A stretch of DNA of 64,000 bases from Candidatus Nanopelagicales bacterium (GCA_017848795.1 JAFIHG010000043.1:53181-117180), one strand, 5' to 3'; positions 32,429 through 41,321 are shown, counted from the stretch's first letter. A program made the numbers and translations. Notes: a model not told the origin generated them from the letters alone.

Positions 32429-34214
32429 CCGGGGCCCGGGCCGTACCGAGCACCCGCGCCCGCTTGCTACGCTGACACCCCGTCCACGGGGCTGTGGCGC
32501 AGCTGGTAGCGCACCTCGTTCGCAACGAGGGGGTCAGGGGTTCGAGTCCCCTCAGCTCCACCCCACGCACAAGGCTCGAACCCTTGCCAACGGAAACGCT
32601 GGCCGAGGTTCGGGCCTTGTTGGCGTCTGCGGCCCAGGTCAGGGCATTCGCGTTGACTTGCGGATCAAGGAGCATCTCGAAGGGCCGGTTGTGCTCGACC
32701 CGCAGCTCGTTGTCCTCGTCGATGAAGACCTTCGTGAAGAATGCCTGGTTGCACAGCCGCCGGTTGGTGTCGTCGCAGCGGGTGTAGATGTCGGCGCAGT
32801 TGGCGAGCAGGCCGAGGGCGTCGTCGAGGTGGGCGCGGGCCTCGGCGTAGTCGCCGAAGTGGGCGTCGATGCGGCGGGTCACCTGGTCGAGTTCGGCGAC
32901 GATGCGGTCTTGTTCGCGCTTGAGCACGGAGAGCGGGATCGCGTCGGCGTAGTGCGCCTGCATGAGCCGGTCCTGCTCGCTTTCGAGCCGGTCGCGGTTG
33001 GTGGTGAGGCGTTCTAGCTCCTCGGTCTCGGCAGCCATGAGCCGATCGAACTCGTGGTGGAGCATGCCCGCGAGCGCATCCTGCTGGGCGGGCGTGATCT
33101 GGACGCGCGTGTAGTAGTCCTCGACGAGCTTCTCGACATCTTCGATGAGCATCGCCTGGCGCGTGCAGTCGGTGCGCTTGGAGTGCCGGCCGGAGCATAC
33201 GAAGTAGCAGTAGACGTTGCCGTGGCGGTTCTTCGCGTTGGAGACGATGAGTCGGGAGCCGCACTGGCCGCAGTGGATGGTGCCTTTGAGGTAGTGGCCG
33301 TGGACTTGGGTTGCCTCGACGGCGCACTGGTGCGCGGTGAGCACGGACTGGACCTGGTACCAGACCTCGGCAGGAACGAGCGCCGGGTGGTTGCCTTTGT
33401 AGCGGGTGCCTCGATAGATGACATCGCCCTTGTAGTACGGGTTGGTCAGGAGTCGATGGATGGTGGACACCGCCAGCGGCTTCGCCGGCCTCTTCGGAGT
33501 CGGCAGGCTCCGCAGCCCGCGCGAGGTGAGTTCGTCGTGCAGTTGGCTGACGCTCCAGTTGCCCGACGCGTACGCCTTGAACGCCCACTCGATCATCGGC
33601 GCTCGCTCGGGATCGAGCTCGATGGTGCGGACTTCGCGGCCGAGTTCGTCGCGCTTGCGGACGTTCAGATACCCGACGGGGGCGCGCCCGTTCGTGCCGC
33701 CACCGATGGCCTTCTGGGTCATGCCCTTGGAGACCTCGGTGGCGAGGTTGCGGGAATAGAACTCGGCGATGGTGGACATGATGCCGTGCAGCAACATCCC
33801 CGAGGGCGTCTCGTCGATGTTCTCCGACGCGGACACGAGCATGACCCCGCACTGTTGGAGTGCGAGGTGGATGCTCACGTCGTCGGCGCGGTTGCGAGCG
33901 AGCCGGTCGACCTTGTGAACGATGCAGTATGCGACCTTGTTGGCCTTGACGTACTGGATCATCCGCATCAGCTCGGGCCGGTCGGACGACTTGGCTGATG
34001 CTCCCGCGTCGACGAACTCCTCGACGATGCCGGCGCCGAGTTGTTCGGCCTTGCGCCGGGTCGCTTCGCGCTGGGCCGGGATCGAGAAGCCTTCGTCGGT
34101 CCCGCCCTTCTCGGCCTGCTCGCGGGTGGAGACCCGCAGGTATGACACGGCGGCCGCCATTGTCTTGGGTGGGTCGATGAGGCTGGCTGCCGGATCGTCG
34201 GCGATGGTGGTCAT
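31635..34214 (-). CDS. Large serine recombinase (integrase) with read-through tail
   Basis: The first 551 codons are the integrase proper: resolvase catalytic domain with SYLRVSTREQ (Ser29), the recombinase domain (HPALVPAEVWYQVQSVL), a zinc ribbon (HCGQCGSRL...CYFVCSGRHSKRTDC) and a coiled-coil region after it. From codon 552 (position 32561) the frame enters tRNA-Ala antisense (VELRGLEPLTPSLRTRC) and then runs antisense to sepX to a stop at 31635, giving 859 aa. The last 308 residues are a product of integration and not a family domain. The element's own stop would lie on the other side of attP. Confidence 0.85.
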   Translation of the reverse strand: MTTIADDPAASLIDPPKTMAAAVSYLRVSTREQAEKGGTDEGFSIPAQREATRRKAEQLGAGIVEEFVDAGASAKSSDRPELMRMIQYVKANKVAYCIVHKVDRLARNRADDVSIHLALQQCGVMLVSASENIDETPSGMLLHGIMSTIAEFYSRNLATEVSKGMTQKAIGGGTNGRAPVGYLNVRKRDELGREVRTIELDPERAPMIEWAFKAYASGNWSVSQLHDELTSRGLRSLPTPKRPAKPLAVSTIHRLLTNPYYKGDVIYRGTRYKGNHPALVPAEVWYQVQSVLTAHQCAVEATQVHGHYLKGTIHCGQCGSRLIVSNAKNRHGNVYCYFVCSGRHSKRTDCTRQAMLIEDVEKLVEDYYTRVQITPAQQDALAGMLHHEFDRLMAAETEELERLTTNRDRLESEQDRLMQAHYADAIPLSVLKREQDRIVAELDQVTRRIDAHFGDYAEARAHLDDALGLLANCADIYTRCDDTNRRLCNQAFFTKVFIDEDNELRVEHNRPFEMLLDPQVNANALTWAADANKARTSASVSVGKGSSLVRGVELRGLEPLTPSLRTRCATSCATAPWTGCQRSKRARVLGTARAPVNRQRAGRCARGHRYAGRRAAPRAPPRRRWHRARRCRRAGRRTRPRTPRTARADAVPRSRTTRRACPSPRPAAPDGYGAPAPPWPRPSRPHSWSGRSPAAPWSPRGPSRTSAGSWRWRARTGRRRAPPRPPPAPPAAPPPGTMPPGPGHGRSPRSAARRPGQRPTARRAAPGAAPSPRAARPGAGRSPAPAPPVRQERQRPRSAAAAADRRPGRAPPRRAARPPAVAGGPPDRAPGASVHDGPSPAGRTRTPARPAHPADGRAS
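32488..32560 (+). tRNA. tRNA-Ala (anticodon CGC)
   Basis: The cloverleaf is complete. The acceptor stem GGGGCTG/CAGCTCC includes the G3-U70 alanine identity pair. The D arm is GCGC/GCGC, the anticodon stem CCTCG/CGAGG carries the loop TTCGCAA, and the T arm is AGGGG-TTCGAGT-CCCCT. The discriminator is A73 and the genome does not encode CCA exactly. It follows sepX by 59 bp and its 3' end is the insertion site of the mobile element. Confidence 0.95.
32557..32563 (+). other. Candidate attL core at the tRNA-Ala 3' end
   Basis: TCCACCC covers the last tRNA bases and the first element bases. The same heptamer occurs at 53731-53737, where the sequence changes back to chromosome-like DNA ahead of a repeated chromosomal palindrome. 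A second shared block, CAGGGGTTC, lies at 32535-32543 and 53704-53712. Serine integrases need only a short shared core, so a short match is expected, but it is weak evidence on its own. Confidence 0.4.
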
Positions 34215-34395
34215 CCGGGGCTCACTCTCACGCGGTTCGACCCTCGCGCTCCCAATGTTGGTGGGAGGGGTGTTGATCGTGAGAGCAGCCGGTGAAGGCT
34301 GTAGGGCGAGACCCGATGGTCTCGGTGCGTGTTGCCCGCCGAGCGGCGAGGTTTAGGCCACAACACCCCGCATCGCGAGGCTTGCAGGGTTCATT

Positions 34396-34623
34396 CTACC
34401 GGGCGGCTTCAGAAGCGGCCAGGCCATCCGGTGCCGCCCGGTAGGTGTCGGGCACCCGCACGGCCGCGCGGGCCGCGCGGCTCTCGCCGGTCTCCTGCAA
34501 CGTCAGCCGGATGAGAACCTCGGCGAGCTTGTGCAGGTCTGCGCGTTCGCGGTGGACGGCCCGGACGGAGAACGACCGCTCCTCGTACGGGCGACGATCG
34601 GTCTTCTTCGTGTAGCGGCTCAT
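34396..34623 (-). CDS. Small hypothetical protein of the mobile element
   Basis: This 75-aa basic protein (MSRYTKKTDRRPYEERSFSV...) lies 4 bp after the stop of the DUF4913 gene on the same strand, so it is probably co-translated. It has a charged N-terminus and a helix containing LHKLAEVLIRLTLQETGES. I do not recognise the family. The 181-bp gap to the recombinase contains a CTCTCACG/CGTGAGAG inverted repeat and may hold the recombinase promoter. Confidence 0.5.
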   Translation of the reverse strand: MSRYTKKTDRRPYEERSFSVRAVHRERADLHKLAEVLIRLTLQETGESRAARAAVRVPDTYRAAPDGLAASEAAR

Positions 34624-34627
34624 TGGT

Positions 34628-35185
34628 CTACGGCATCTCGTCTTCGGCCAGGTTGGCGTAGAACTCGTCTTCGGCCTCCTGGCGCTTGCGGACTTGCGCG
34701 ATCACGAACTCGACGAACTCGGTGTCCCGGTCAGTGAAGGTGAAGTCCTGAATGGTGGGCGCTGGCTCCTCACCGGGCCACGCAGCTTGCCGGGTCGGGC
34801 GGTCGCGGTCGCCACGAGTGCCGCAGGCGGTGACCCAGTAGCGAAGCCGCTCTCGCGCGTCGGCGAAGTCGCGGTGCCAGCCGAGCGGCGCGGAGGCATT
34901 CTGCTCGGGGTCGTAGGCACCCAGCCAGTGCAGGTGCAGTGCCGACAGCTCCCAGACCATCTCAGGGTGGTGGTGCCAGAACGGCGGCACCACCGCGACG
35001 GTGAGGCCGTAGGTGCGTCGCAGCCAGTCAACCCATCGGTTCAGCGCGAGCCATTCCTGCTCCAGCTCGTGCGCTGTCAGCAGGTTCCAGTTCACGGGGT
35101 GAGGCGGTTCGGGCATGTCCGCGCTGGTGACGCGGGGCGGTGAGTCGAAGACGTCCGGCTCATCCATCTCATGCTGATCGCTCAT
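34628..35185 (-). CDS. DUF4913-like protein
   Basis: This 185-aa protein is typical of actinobacterial integrative elements. The conserved core is LNRWVDWLRRTYGL, then VPPFWHHHPEMVWELSALHL and a charged C-terminus (RKRQEAEDEFYANLAEDE). The start at 35185 was chosen because the product MSDQHEMDEP begins there and a GGGAG site lies upstream; the longer open frame is unlikely. The role is unknown. Its neighbours are SSB and transfer genes. Confidence 0.65.
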   Translation of the reverse strand: MSDQHEMDEPDVFDSPPRVTSADMPEPPHPVNWNLLTAHELEQEWLALNRWVDWLRRTYGLTVAVVPPFWHHHPEMVWELSALHLHWLGAYDPEQNASAPLGWHRDFADARERLRYWVTACGTRGDRDRPTRQAAWPGEEPAPTIQDFTFTDRDTEFVEFVIAQVRKRQEAEDEFYANLAEDEMP

Positions 35186-35204
35186 GATGCCGTGGCTCCC
35201 GATC

Positions 35205-35645
35205 TCACATGCTGACCGGGGCGTGCGCCGCGGTTGCTGCTCGCTGCGTCGGGTCGTACGCCGCTGCATCCCGACCGACTCCATTGCGCGGCGTCCGGTC
35301 GACCTCGTAGCGGGTTCGGGCGGCGTCATGGCCGATCTTCTTGGCGACGAACTCTTCGCCCTCGATCGCCTGACCATTGCGCTCGTAGTTGACCGGCCGG
35401 GTGTAGCCCTCGGCGACGAAGTTGTCGCCCTGGGCGAAGTTCGCGTGCGCGTGCTCAGCGGAACGCCCGAACATCACCAGGTGGTGGTAGGTCGTTTCGG
35501 TCTGCGTGAACGAGCCGTCGTCCTCGCGGCGGAAGTGCTCCTTGCCGATACGGGCGAAGAACCTGGCGTCTCCCTTGGTCGTCTCGGTGAGTAACGGCTC
35601 CGAGGCGATGAAGCCTGACAGCGATTCCTGGGTGTGAATGGCCAT
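35205..35645 (-). CDS. Single-stranded DNA-binding protein
   Basis: This 146-aa protein of the OB-fold SSB family has GFIASEPLLTETTKGDARFFARIG, the conserved TETTYHHLVMFGRSAEHA strand-turn and the KGD-like AQGDNFVAEGYTR region. The C-terminus (ATAAHAPVSM) lacks the acidic tip (DDDLPF) of chromosomal SSB. It is therefore an element-borne variant, perhaps protecting transferred strand DNA. A very strong ribosome site (AGGAGGAGGCCATC) precedes the ATG. Confidence 0.85.
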   Translation of the reverse strand: MAIHTQESLSGFIASEPLLTETTKGDARFFARIGKEHFRREDDGSFTQTETTYHHLVMFGRSAEHAHANFAQGDNFVAEGYTRPVNYERNGQAIEGEEFVAKKIGHDAARTRYEVDRTPRNGVGRDAAAYDPTQRAATAAHAPVSM

Positions 35646-35707
35646 GATGGCCTCCTCCTGAACTCGGGCGACCAACTGCGTGTGGGTCGCTCTGTCAGGC
35701 AGGTGCG

Positions 35708-37510
35708 CTACGGCACCCAAGCGCCCAAGTTCAGGAGGCGGGGCGACGGGCGCAGCAGTGCTTCGAGTTCGTCGCGATCGCTGCGGAGTTGTGCGGCGTC
35801 GGCGCGGGTCGGCCAAGCGCGGAGGTCGGTGACGATAGGCGGCGCGGAGCGCAGCATCGTGATGCCGGTGCCGAATGGCAGAGTTCGGATGCGGTCTGGC
35901 GGCAGGATCGGGACGCGGCGGATCGAGCGCTGGTTGGAGCGGGTTCCGTGGTCGCCGAGGGTCACGCTGTCGGTGTACTCGTCTCGCTCGCCGATGAGCG
36001 TGGAGAGGTCTTGGAGGTCGCGGCTGTTGGATGCGCCGCCGAGGATGATCTTGACGATGCTGGCGTCCCAGATCGCGCCGGCCTGGTGCTCGCTCCACCT
36101 GTCGCGAGCTTGGGCGAGGGACTGCAAGACCGGCATGGTTGTGATCCCGGTGCCGCCGCCTTCGGCCATGAGCGTCGGCAGTGACGGCAGCGGTGCGAGG
36201 TTGCCGATCTCGTCGAGCGCGAGCAGCAACGGGGGGTCAAGTCGTGCCCCGGGTGAGCGGGCGGCGAGCCGGCGGGCGGTTTCGATGAGGTCTTCGACGA
36301 ACGCCGCGATCAGCGATGCGGAGGCTCCTGCCCCGGCACCGGTGGCGAGGAGGTAGAGGGTGCCTTGTTCGGTGAGGAAGGTCTCGGGGTCGAAGTGTTC
36401 GTGTGGGCCTGGTGTGACGGCATCGAGTACGCGCGGGTCTGCGAGGGCGGCGAGGGCGAGGGAGACGCCTTGCCAGATGCTGTCGCGGGTCTTGGGGTCG
36501 GCGTCGATCATCGCGCCCAGTGAGTCGTCCCAGCCCATCGCCGCATTCGGGTGGGAGTTGAGGATGGCGACGGCCTCCGACGCAGCGCTGGGGTCGAGGG
36601 TCCACCGAAACAGCTCGGCGGGCGGGCGACCGTCGAGCGCGGCCGCGTGCAGCAGGCTCTGGAGTGCGGTGCGGGTCTTGCCTTCCCAGAACCCGCCGGA
36701 CTCGACCCCGCCAGCGCTGAGGCCGGTGGCGGCGGCGAGGCCGTTGGCGCGGATCATCGCGGTCAGCGGGTCGTCGCAGCCGCGAATGGGTGACCATCGG
36801 AGTCCTGCGGGGATGCCTTCGGCGAGGTGTTGGGGGTCGAACACGGCGACCGGCCCGCCCTTGCGGCGTCGGGCCCGGAGGGTCGCGGTGAGGTTGTCGG
36901 GCCTCGTGCTGGTGGTGACGACCGCGCCGGGTGCGTCGAGGATCGCGTTGATGACGACGTGCAGGCCCTTGCCTGAGCGGGGTGGGCCGATCAGCAGGAT
37001 CGAGTCTTCGACCGATGCCCATACCTTCGTTCTACGGCTGGCACCGAGGAGGTAGCCGACATCCTGCGGTGCTGGCGTCTGCAAGGAGGGCCGCAGAGTG
37101 GCCGCGCGGTGAAGCAGTGCCTTCGCGGATGCTGCGGTCTTGACCTCGTGGCTGGTCGCGATCCCCGCGAGTTGGTGCGGGTCTGTCTCGGTCTTCCGCG
37201 TGTGTCGGCGCAGAACGATCCATACCCAGACGGTCCCGGCGGCCAGTCCGACGAGCAGTGCCGTGCTGACGAGCCAGTAGACGACTGGGTTGAGCCCGTC
37301 GGCACCGAGCGCGGTCGCCGGGTCGCCGGGGTTGAACAGCACGGCGAGCCCCGCTGCTGCGCCGGCGTCGGGCTGTGGTGTGCCGGTGAGGAATGCGGCG
37401 ACGCTGCCGGCGGCGCGGAGGACGAGAGCGATCCCGAACGTGCCGATCAGGCCAATCAGGGCGGCGTTGGTGAGTTCGTCGCCCATACCCCCGGCCTGCC
37501 GCTGGTTCAT
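35708..37510 (-). CDS. VirD4/TraG-like type IV coupling protein
   Basis: This 600-aa membrane ATPase links relaxase-bound DNA to a mating channel. Two N-terminal transmembrane helices lie at about 17-41 and 76-100, Walker A GPPRSGKG at 175-182, and a Walker B-like LLLALDEIGN near 420, followed by TITTMPVLQSLAQ-type TraM-recognition features. Its start overlaps the upstream gene (ATGA). The element has no other mating-pair genes, so it would use a helper's channel. Confidence 0.85.
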   Translation of the reverse strand: MNQRQAGGMGDELTNAALIGLIGTFGIALVLRAAGSVAAFLTGTPQPDAGAAAGLAVLFNPGDPATALGADGLNPVVYWLVSTALLVGLAAGTVWVWIVLRRHTRKTETDPHQLAGIATSHEVKTAASAKALLHRAATLRPSLQTPAPQDVGYLLGASRRTKVWASVEDSILLIGPPRSGKGLHVVINAILDAPGAVVTTSTRPDNLTATLRARRRKGGPVAVFDPQHLAEGIPAGLRWSPIRGCDDPLTAMIRANGLAAATGLSAGGVESGGFWEGKTRTALQSLLHAAALDGRPPAELFRWTLDPSAASEAVAILNSHPNAAMGWDDSLGAMIDADPKTRDSIWQGVSLALAALADPRVLDAVTPGPHEHFDPETFLTEQGTLYLLATGAGAGASASLIAAFVEDLIETARRLAARSPGARLDPPLLLALDEIGNLAPLPSLPTLMAEGGGTGITTMPVLQSLAQARDRWSEHQAGAIWDASIVKIILGGASNSRDLQDLSTLIGERDEYTDSVTLGDHGTRSNQRSIRRVPILPPDRIRTLPFGTGITMLRSAPPIVTDLRAWPTRADAAQLRSDRDELEALLRPSPRLLNLGAWVP

Positions 37511-38055
37511 GTCAGCCGCCGCACCGCGAGCGTGCCCGAGATACGCCCTAACAGGATCATCTCGTGTGTGCCGTCGGGCAGGTCGTCGAGGTCGATGAGC
37601 GACCGCGCTTCGCCTGTCCCGGTGGCGTCGGTACGGGAGACGATCGTCGCGACGGCGACATCCTCGCCCGGCACGAACCCGCCCGCGGTGACCTCCGCCA
37701 GACGTGGCACCCGTCGGGCGTGGCGACTCTGACGAGTCTCCGGCACAGGGGCCTCAGACGAGACCACGGCGCGTCGGGGCCTGCGGGTGCGGAGGATATC
37801 GGTGAAGACACTCCCGTCGCTCTCGCGCACCTCGACTCGGACCGCGATCGTGCGGTCTTTGGTGATGGCATCCATGAGCGGCCCGAACGTCGCCCGCGTC
37901 CACGGGGTCGCGTCCGGCGACGGAAACGGTGCTCCATCGACCGTCGCGGTGAGGGTGCCGTCTGCGGCGACAGTGACGAGGACGTGCGGCAGCTCGACGG
38001 GAGCGGTCGCATCGTCGTCGTTCGGGCCCGATCGGCGCGGGCTGGTGAGGTTCAT
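37507..38055 (-). CDS. Hypothetical protein of the mobile element, coupled to the coupling protein
   Basis: This 182-aa soluble protein has an N-terminal beta-rich part (VLVTVAADGTLTATVDGAPF) and a charged middle. An excellent ribosome site (AGGAGGCTACCG) precedes its ATG and its stop overlaps the next start. I do not recognise a family. Conserved placement upstream of TraG in such elements is likely but was not verified. Immediately 5' of it the sequence switches to a truncated gene, so the operon may be cut here. Confidence 0.5.
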   Translation of the reverse strand: MNLTSPRRSGPNDDDATAPVELPHVLVTVAADGTLTATVDGAPFPSPDATPWTRATFGPLMDAITKDRTIAVRVEVRESDGSVFTDILRTRRPRRAVVSSEAPVPETRQSRHARRVPRLAEVTAGGFVPGEDVAVATIVSRTDATGTGEARSLIDLDDLPDGTHEMILLGRISGTLAVRRLT

Positions 38056-38082
38056 CGGTAGCCTCCTGCTGCGCGGCTGCTG

Positions 38083-39213
38083 GTGTCAAACAGGGCGAGC
38101 TCGTCGGGGTGGAGTTGGTGCTGGCAGACGAAGCTCGAGATCTTTGTTCGCGTCAACAGCGGCGGCACCACGCTCTCCTACTCGGACCTGCTGCTGTCGA
38201 TGGCCACGAACCAGTGGCAAGAGCTGGACGCCCGTGAGGAAGTCCGCTCGCTGGTCTCCGAGATCAACAGCAACGCCGGGCGCCAGTTCTCCTTCTCCAA
38301 AGATGTGGTGCTGAAGACCGCGCTGACGATCGCGGACGTGGATGTGCGGTTCAAGGTCACCAACTTCACCCAGGGGAACATGGCCAAGGTGGAGGCCGCG
38401 TGGCCGCAGATCAAGGGAGCCTTGCTGCGTGCTGCGACGGTGCTCCAGCAGTTCGGGTACAACGAACGCAACCTCACCGCGAACAGCGTGATCGTCCCCG
38501 TCGCGCACTACCTGCACCTGCGGCGTGCAGGCGACTCCTATCTCGACTCCACCGCGGACGCCGCCGACCGGCTCGCCCTTCAACGGTGGGTGACCCGCTC
38601 GCTGGTCAAGCGCGGCATCTGGGGGTCGGGACTCGACACGCTCCTCACCCGCATCCGCGATGTCCTTCGGACCAACTCGGCGAGTGGCTTCCCGGTCGCC
38701 GCGGTCGAGGAGGCGATGGCGGCCGTCGGCAAGAGCCTCGCGTTCGACAACGCCGAGATCGACGAACTGCTCAACCTCAAGTACGCCGGCCAGCGAACGT
38801 TCTCCGTCCTCTCGGTCCTGTACCCGGGACTGGATCTGAGCAAGAAGTTCCACGAAGACCACATCTTCCCCAAGTCCCGGTTCACCAAGAAGAAGCTCCT
38901 CGACGCCGGTGTCCCGCTCGACAGCATCGACGACTACCTGGCTGCCGTGAACCTCCTACCGAACCTCCAACTGCTCGCCGGGACCGCCAACATCGAGAAG
39001 CAGGACGGCCTGCCCGCCGAGTGGATCGACACCGCCTTCCCAAGCGAGGACAAACGAGCCACCTACCTCGCCGAGAACGACCTCGACGGCCTTCCACTCG
39101 ACTTGCCCGACTTCACCTCGTTCTTCGAGCAGCGCAAGCAGCGAATCCGGACCCGCCTCCTCGCCGCTCTGGGAACGACACCGGGCGCACCGGACGACGC
39201 GGCGCTCTCATAG
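38083..39213 (+). pseudogene. DUF262/DUF1524 (GmrSD-like) protein, N-terminally truncated
   Basis: The frame holds the C-terminal two-thirds of a DUF262 protein: IFVRVNSGGTTLSYSDLLLS (the conserved linker), then the DUF1524 HNH-like segment EDHIFPKSRF and NLLPNLQLLAG. The N-terminal DUF262 domain with its nucleotide-binding DGQQR-type motif is missing. The first 16 codons (MSNRASSSGWSWCWQT) are unrelated sequence at a recombination scar near 38120. GmrSD-type proteins restrict modified phage DNA, so this is a decayed defence gene. It may not be expressed. Confidence 0.75.
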
Positions 39214-39217
39214 CCCA

Positions 39218-39397
39218 CGTGACAGAGCGGGCACAGCCCTGGAGGGGTAGCACTCCGTTGCCAAGCGCGGTTATCTGCTGGTTCTGCGAGAGTTCGCCGG
39301 CATCGGTGACCAATCCAGTCGGCAGGCCCATCAGCCACTCCACGAACGCGGGTGCTGGGCGGGGGCCTTCGGTGTCATTCAGGAGGGCCTTTGTCAA
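39218..39397 (-). pseudogene. C-terminal fragment of a DNA cytosine methyltransferase (dcm)
   Basis: The reading frame GPRPAPAFVEWLMGLPTGLV and ITALGNGVLPLQ is the typical last section of C5-methyltransferases (target-recognition tail and ALGNGV motif X). The matching N-terminal piece is at 41322-41651 on the same strand, and the merA-merR segment lies between. The gene was split by insertion. Confidence 0.75.
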
Positions 39398-39399
39398 CC

Positions 39400-39450
39400 T
39401 GATCTGGCCCCGGGTGACGGTTTGAAGTGGCCCCGTCGAGCTGTCTGCTA
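39400..39450. other. Possible IS end at the mer insertion boundary
   Basis: TGGCCCC occurs twice (39405-39411 and 39428-39434) in a short stretch between the dcm fragment and the merA stop, reminiscent of terminal repeats of an insertion sequence. No transposase or full terminal inverted repeat is visible. It marks the left boundary of the mer insertion and is a weak call. Confidence 0.3.
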
Positions 39451-40827
39451 TCAGGCGCAGCAGGAGGTCGGGAGTTCGTTATGGAATAGGTTCGCAGTGA
39501 GGCGGATGCTTTCGGCCATGGTGAGGTACGGCGCCCAGGTGTCGGCGAGCTGAGTGACAGTGAACTCGGCTTTGATGGCGTAGGTCGCGGCGAGCATCAT
39601 CTCACCCGCGGTGTCGGCGAGGGCGTGGATACCGAGCACTCTGCCAGTATCGGCGTCAGCGACGATCTTGAGGCCACCGCGGGTGTTGCGGTTAGTGATA
39701 GCCCGAGGCACGTCGGCCAGTCGCAGGTATCGGCAGGCGCACCGGTATCCGACGGCGATGGCTTCGGCTTCGGTGATGCCAGCGGAGGCGAGCTGGGGTG
39801 AGGTAAACAGGACGGTGGGTAGCCCGGTGTAGTTGACCTGTTCGTGGTGGCCGAGGGCGTTGCGGGCGGCGATCTTCCCGGCCATCGCGGCGACATACAC
39901 ATACTCCGGCGCGTCGGTGACGTCGCCGGCCGCGAACACGGCTGGGTTTGTGGTCCGCTGTTCCTCGTTCACGACGACGAAGCCGCGCTCGTCGGTCGCG
40001 ATGCCCGCCGCGCAGAGTTCGAGCCGCTGGGTTCGCGGTGTGCGGCCAGTGGCGATGAGGACACGTTCACCGGTAGCTTCCTTCCCCGTGCGGGTGACGA
40101 CTCGGGCCAGCCCGTCGTGATTGGTGATCGCTGCTGCACGGTCTCCCATCACGGTGATTCCCTCGGTCAGGAAGGCTTTGCGGAGCTCGGAGGAGAGTTC
40201 GGGCTCGGCGTGCGGGGCGAGTCGGCCGATGATGGTGACCTCTACTCCGAGCCGTGCGAAGAGCTGGGCCTGTTCGAGACCTACGAAGCCGCCGCCGATC
40301 ACCACGAGTGAAGCGGGCAGCTCGGTGAGTTCCATGGCTGTGGTCGACGTGAGGTAGTCGACCTGGTCGAGCCCTGGGATCGCGGGGACGTGGGGCTCGG
40401 CGCCGGTGGCGACGAGGTACGATCTGGCGCGAACCGGTCGTCCGTCGACGAGAAGGGTCTCCGCGTTGGTGAAGGTGGCGGTGCCGGGGATGATGTCGAA
40501 CCCGTAGGCGGCGGCGATGTCGGCGTATTTGGTCTGTCGGAGCATCCTGACCAGTTCATCCTTCTGCTGCACGAGCGCTCCGAGATCGACCGTGTCAGCG
40601 GAGGTGGGGGCGCCGGGGAACGGGTTCGTGAGGGCGGCGTGGCGGGTGTGCGCAGCTGCGAGGAGCGTCTTCGAGGGCACACAGCCGACGTTCACGCAGG
40701 TGCCGCCGAGCGTTCCGGACTCGATGGCCACCACGCTGGCCCCTTCGAGCCGGGCGTGGATCGCCGCGGACATCGCCGCCCCGCCCGTGCCGATTACCGC
40801 AAGATCGAGCTCGCCGTGCTGTGTCAT
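39451..40827 (-). CDS. merA: Mercuric reductase
   Basis: This 458-aa flavin disulfide reductase reduces Hg(II) to Hg(0) with NADPH. N-terminal FAD site (LDLAVIGTGGAAMSAAI), redox pair GGTCVNVGCVPSK (Cys44/Cys49), NAD(P) site VVIGGGFVGLEQAQ and the C-terminal vicinal Cys pair (LPTSCCA, Cys456-457) that marks MerA are all present. No N-terminal NmerA/MerP domain is fused. Start ATG 40827 has GAGGAGGCATC. No merB, merT or merP is nearby, so mercury uptake must come from elsewhere. Confidence 0.92.
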   Translation of the reverse strand: MTQHGELDLAVIGTGGAAMSAAIHARLEGASVVAIESGTLGGTCVNVGCVPSKTLLAAAHTRHAALTNPFPGAPTSADTVDLGALVQQKDELVRMLRQTKYADIAAAYGFDIIPGTATFTNAETLLVDGRPVRARSYLVATGAEPHVPAIPGLDQVDYLTSTTAMELTELPASLVVIGGGFVGLEQAQLFARLGVEVTIIGRLAPHAEPELSSELRKAFLTEGITVMGDRAAAITNHDGLARVVTRTGKEATGERVLIATGRTPRTQRLELCAAGIATDERGFVVVNEEQRTTNPAVFAAGDVTDAPEYVYVAAMAGKIAARNALGHHEQVNYTGLPTVLFTSPQLASAGITEAEAIAVGYRCACRYLRLADVPRAITNRNTRGGLKIVADADTGRVLGIHALADTAGEMMLAATYAIKAEFTVTQLADTWAPYLTMAESIRLTANLFHNELPTSCCA

Positions 40828-40881
40828 GATGCCTCCTCGTGGTGGACCCGGACCGCTCATCCGGGCGCGTAGGACAGAATG

Positions 40882-40905
40882 GACCTTCAAGCATGCTTGA
40901 AGGTC
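40882..40905. promoter_or_regulatory. MerR-type operator (24-bp perfect palindrome)
   Basis: GACCTTCAAGCA and its exact complement form a 24-bp perfect palindrome in the 102-bp space between the divergent merA and merR starts. On the merA strand TTGACC (-35) overlaps its 5' end, and a -10-like CATTCT follows at about 20 bp, the stretched spacing MerR-family activators require. Regulation of merA and merR from this site is inferred. Confidence 0.75.
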
Positions 40906-40929
40906 AAGCCCGCGGCGGAGGTGCCAACG

Positions 40930-41319
40930 ATGCGGATCGGGGAGCTCGCGGAGCAGGCGAGGACGAGACCGTCGACGGTGCGGTATTACGAGGAGCGAGG
41001 GCTGCTGCGGCCGCCGGAACGCACGCCCGCCGGCTACCGCGACTATGGTGACGAGACTGTGCAGCGACTGGAGTTCATCGACCGGGCTCGGGCTGCGGGA
41101 CTCACCCTCGCGCAGACCGCGGAGATCCTCGATATTCGCGATGCGGGACGTTCCCCGTGCGCGCACGTTCAGGACCTGCTTGACCGACGGCTGGTGGAGA
41201 TCGACGAGCAGCTTGAGCAGCTGCGCGCCCTGCGAGGGAGCATCGTCGAGCTTCGCGCGCAGGCGGCCGCAACGGCGTCCGAAGCCTGCATACCGGAGTC
41301 CATCTGCCGCTACCTCTGA
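40930..41319 (+). CDS. merR: MerR-family mercury-responsive regulator
   Basis: This 129-aa activator has the winged helix (MRIGELAEQARTRPSTVRYYEERGLL, TPAGYRDYGDE) followed by a dimerisation helix. Three cysteines in the sensor region (SPCAHV, and ACIPESIC) match the three-Cys logic of MerR, though the second pair is spaced more closely than in classical MerR. The ATG at 40930 was chosen; upstream codons would lie in the operator. It is divergent from merA. Confidence 0.82.
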   Translation: MRIGELAEQARTRPSTVRYYEERGLLRPPERTPAGYRDYGDETVQRLEFIDRARAAGLTLAQTAEILDIRDAGRSPCAHVQDLLDRRLVEIDEQLEQLRALRGSIVELRAQAAATASEACIPESICRYL

Positions 41320-41321
41320 AC

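Noticed and set aside
33054..33998. Forward ORF opposite the integrase
   Set aside because: It is an antisense frame of the serine recombinase with no independent support.
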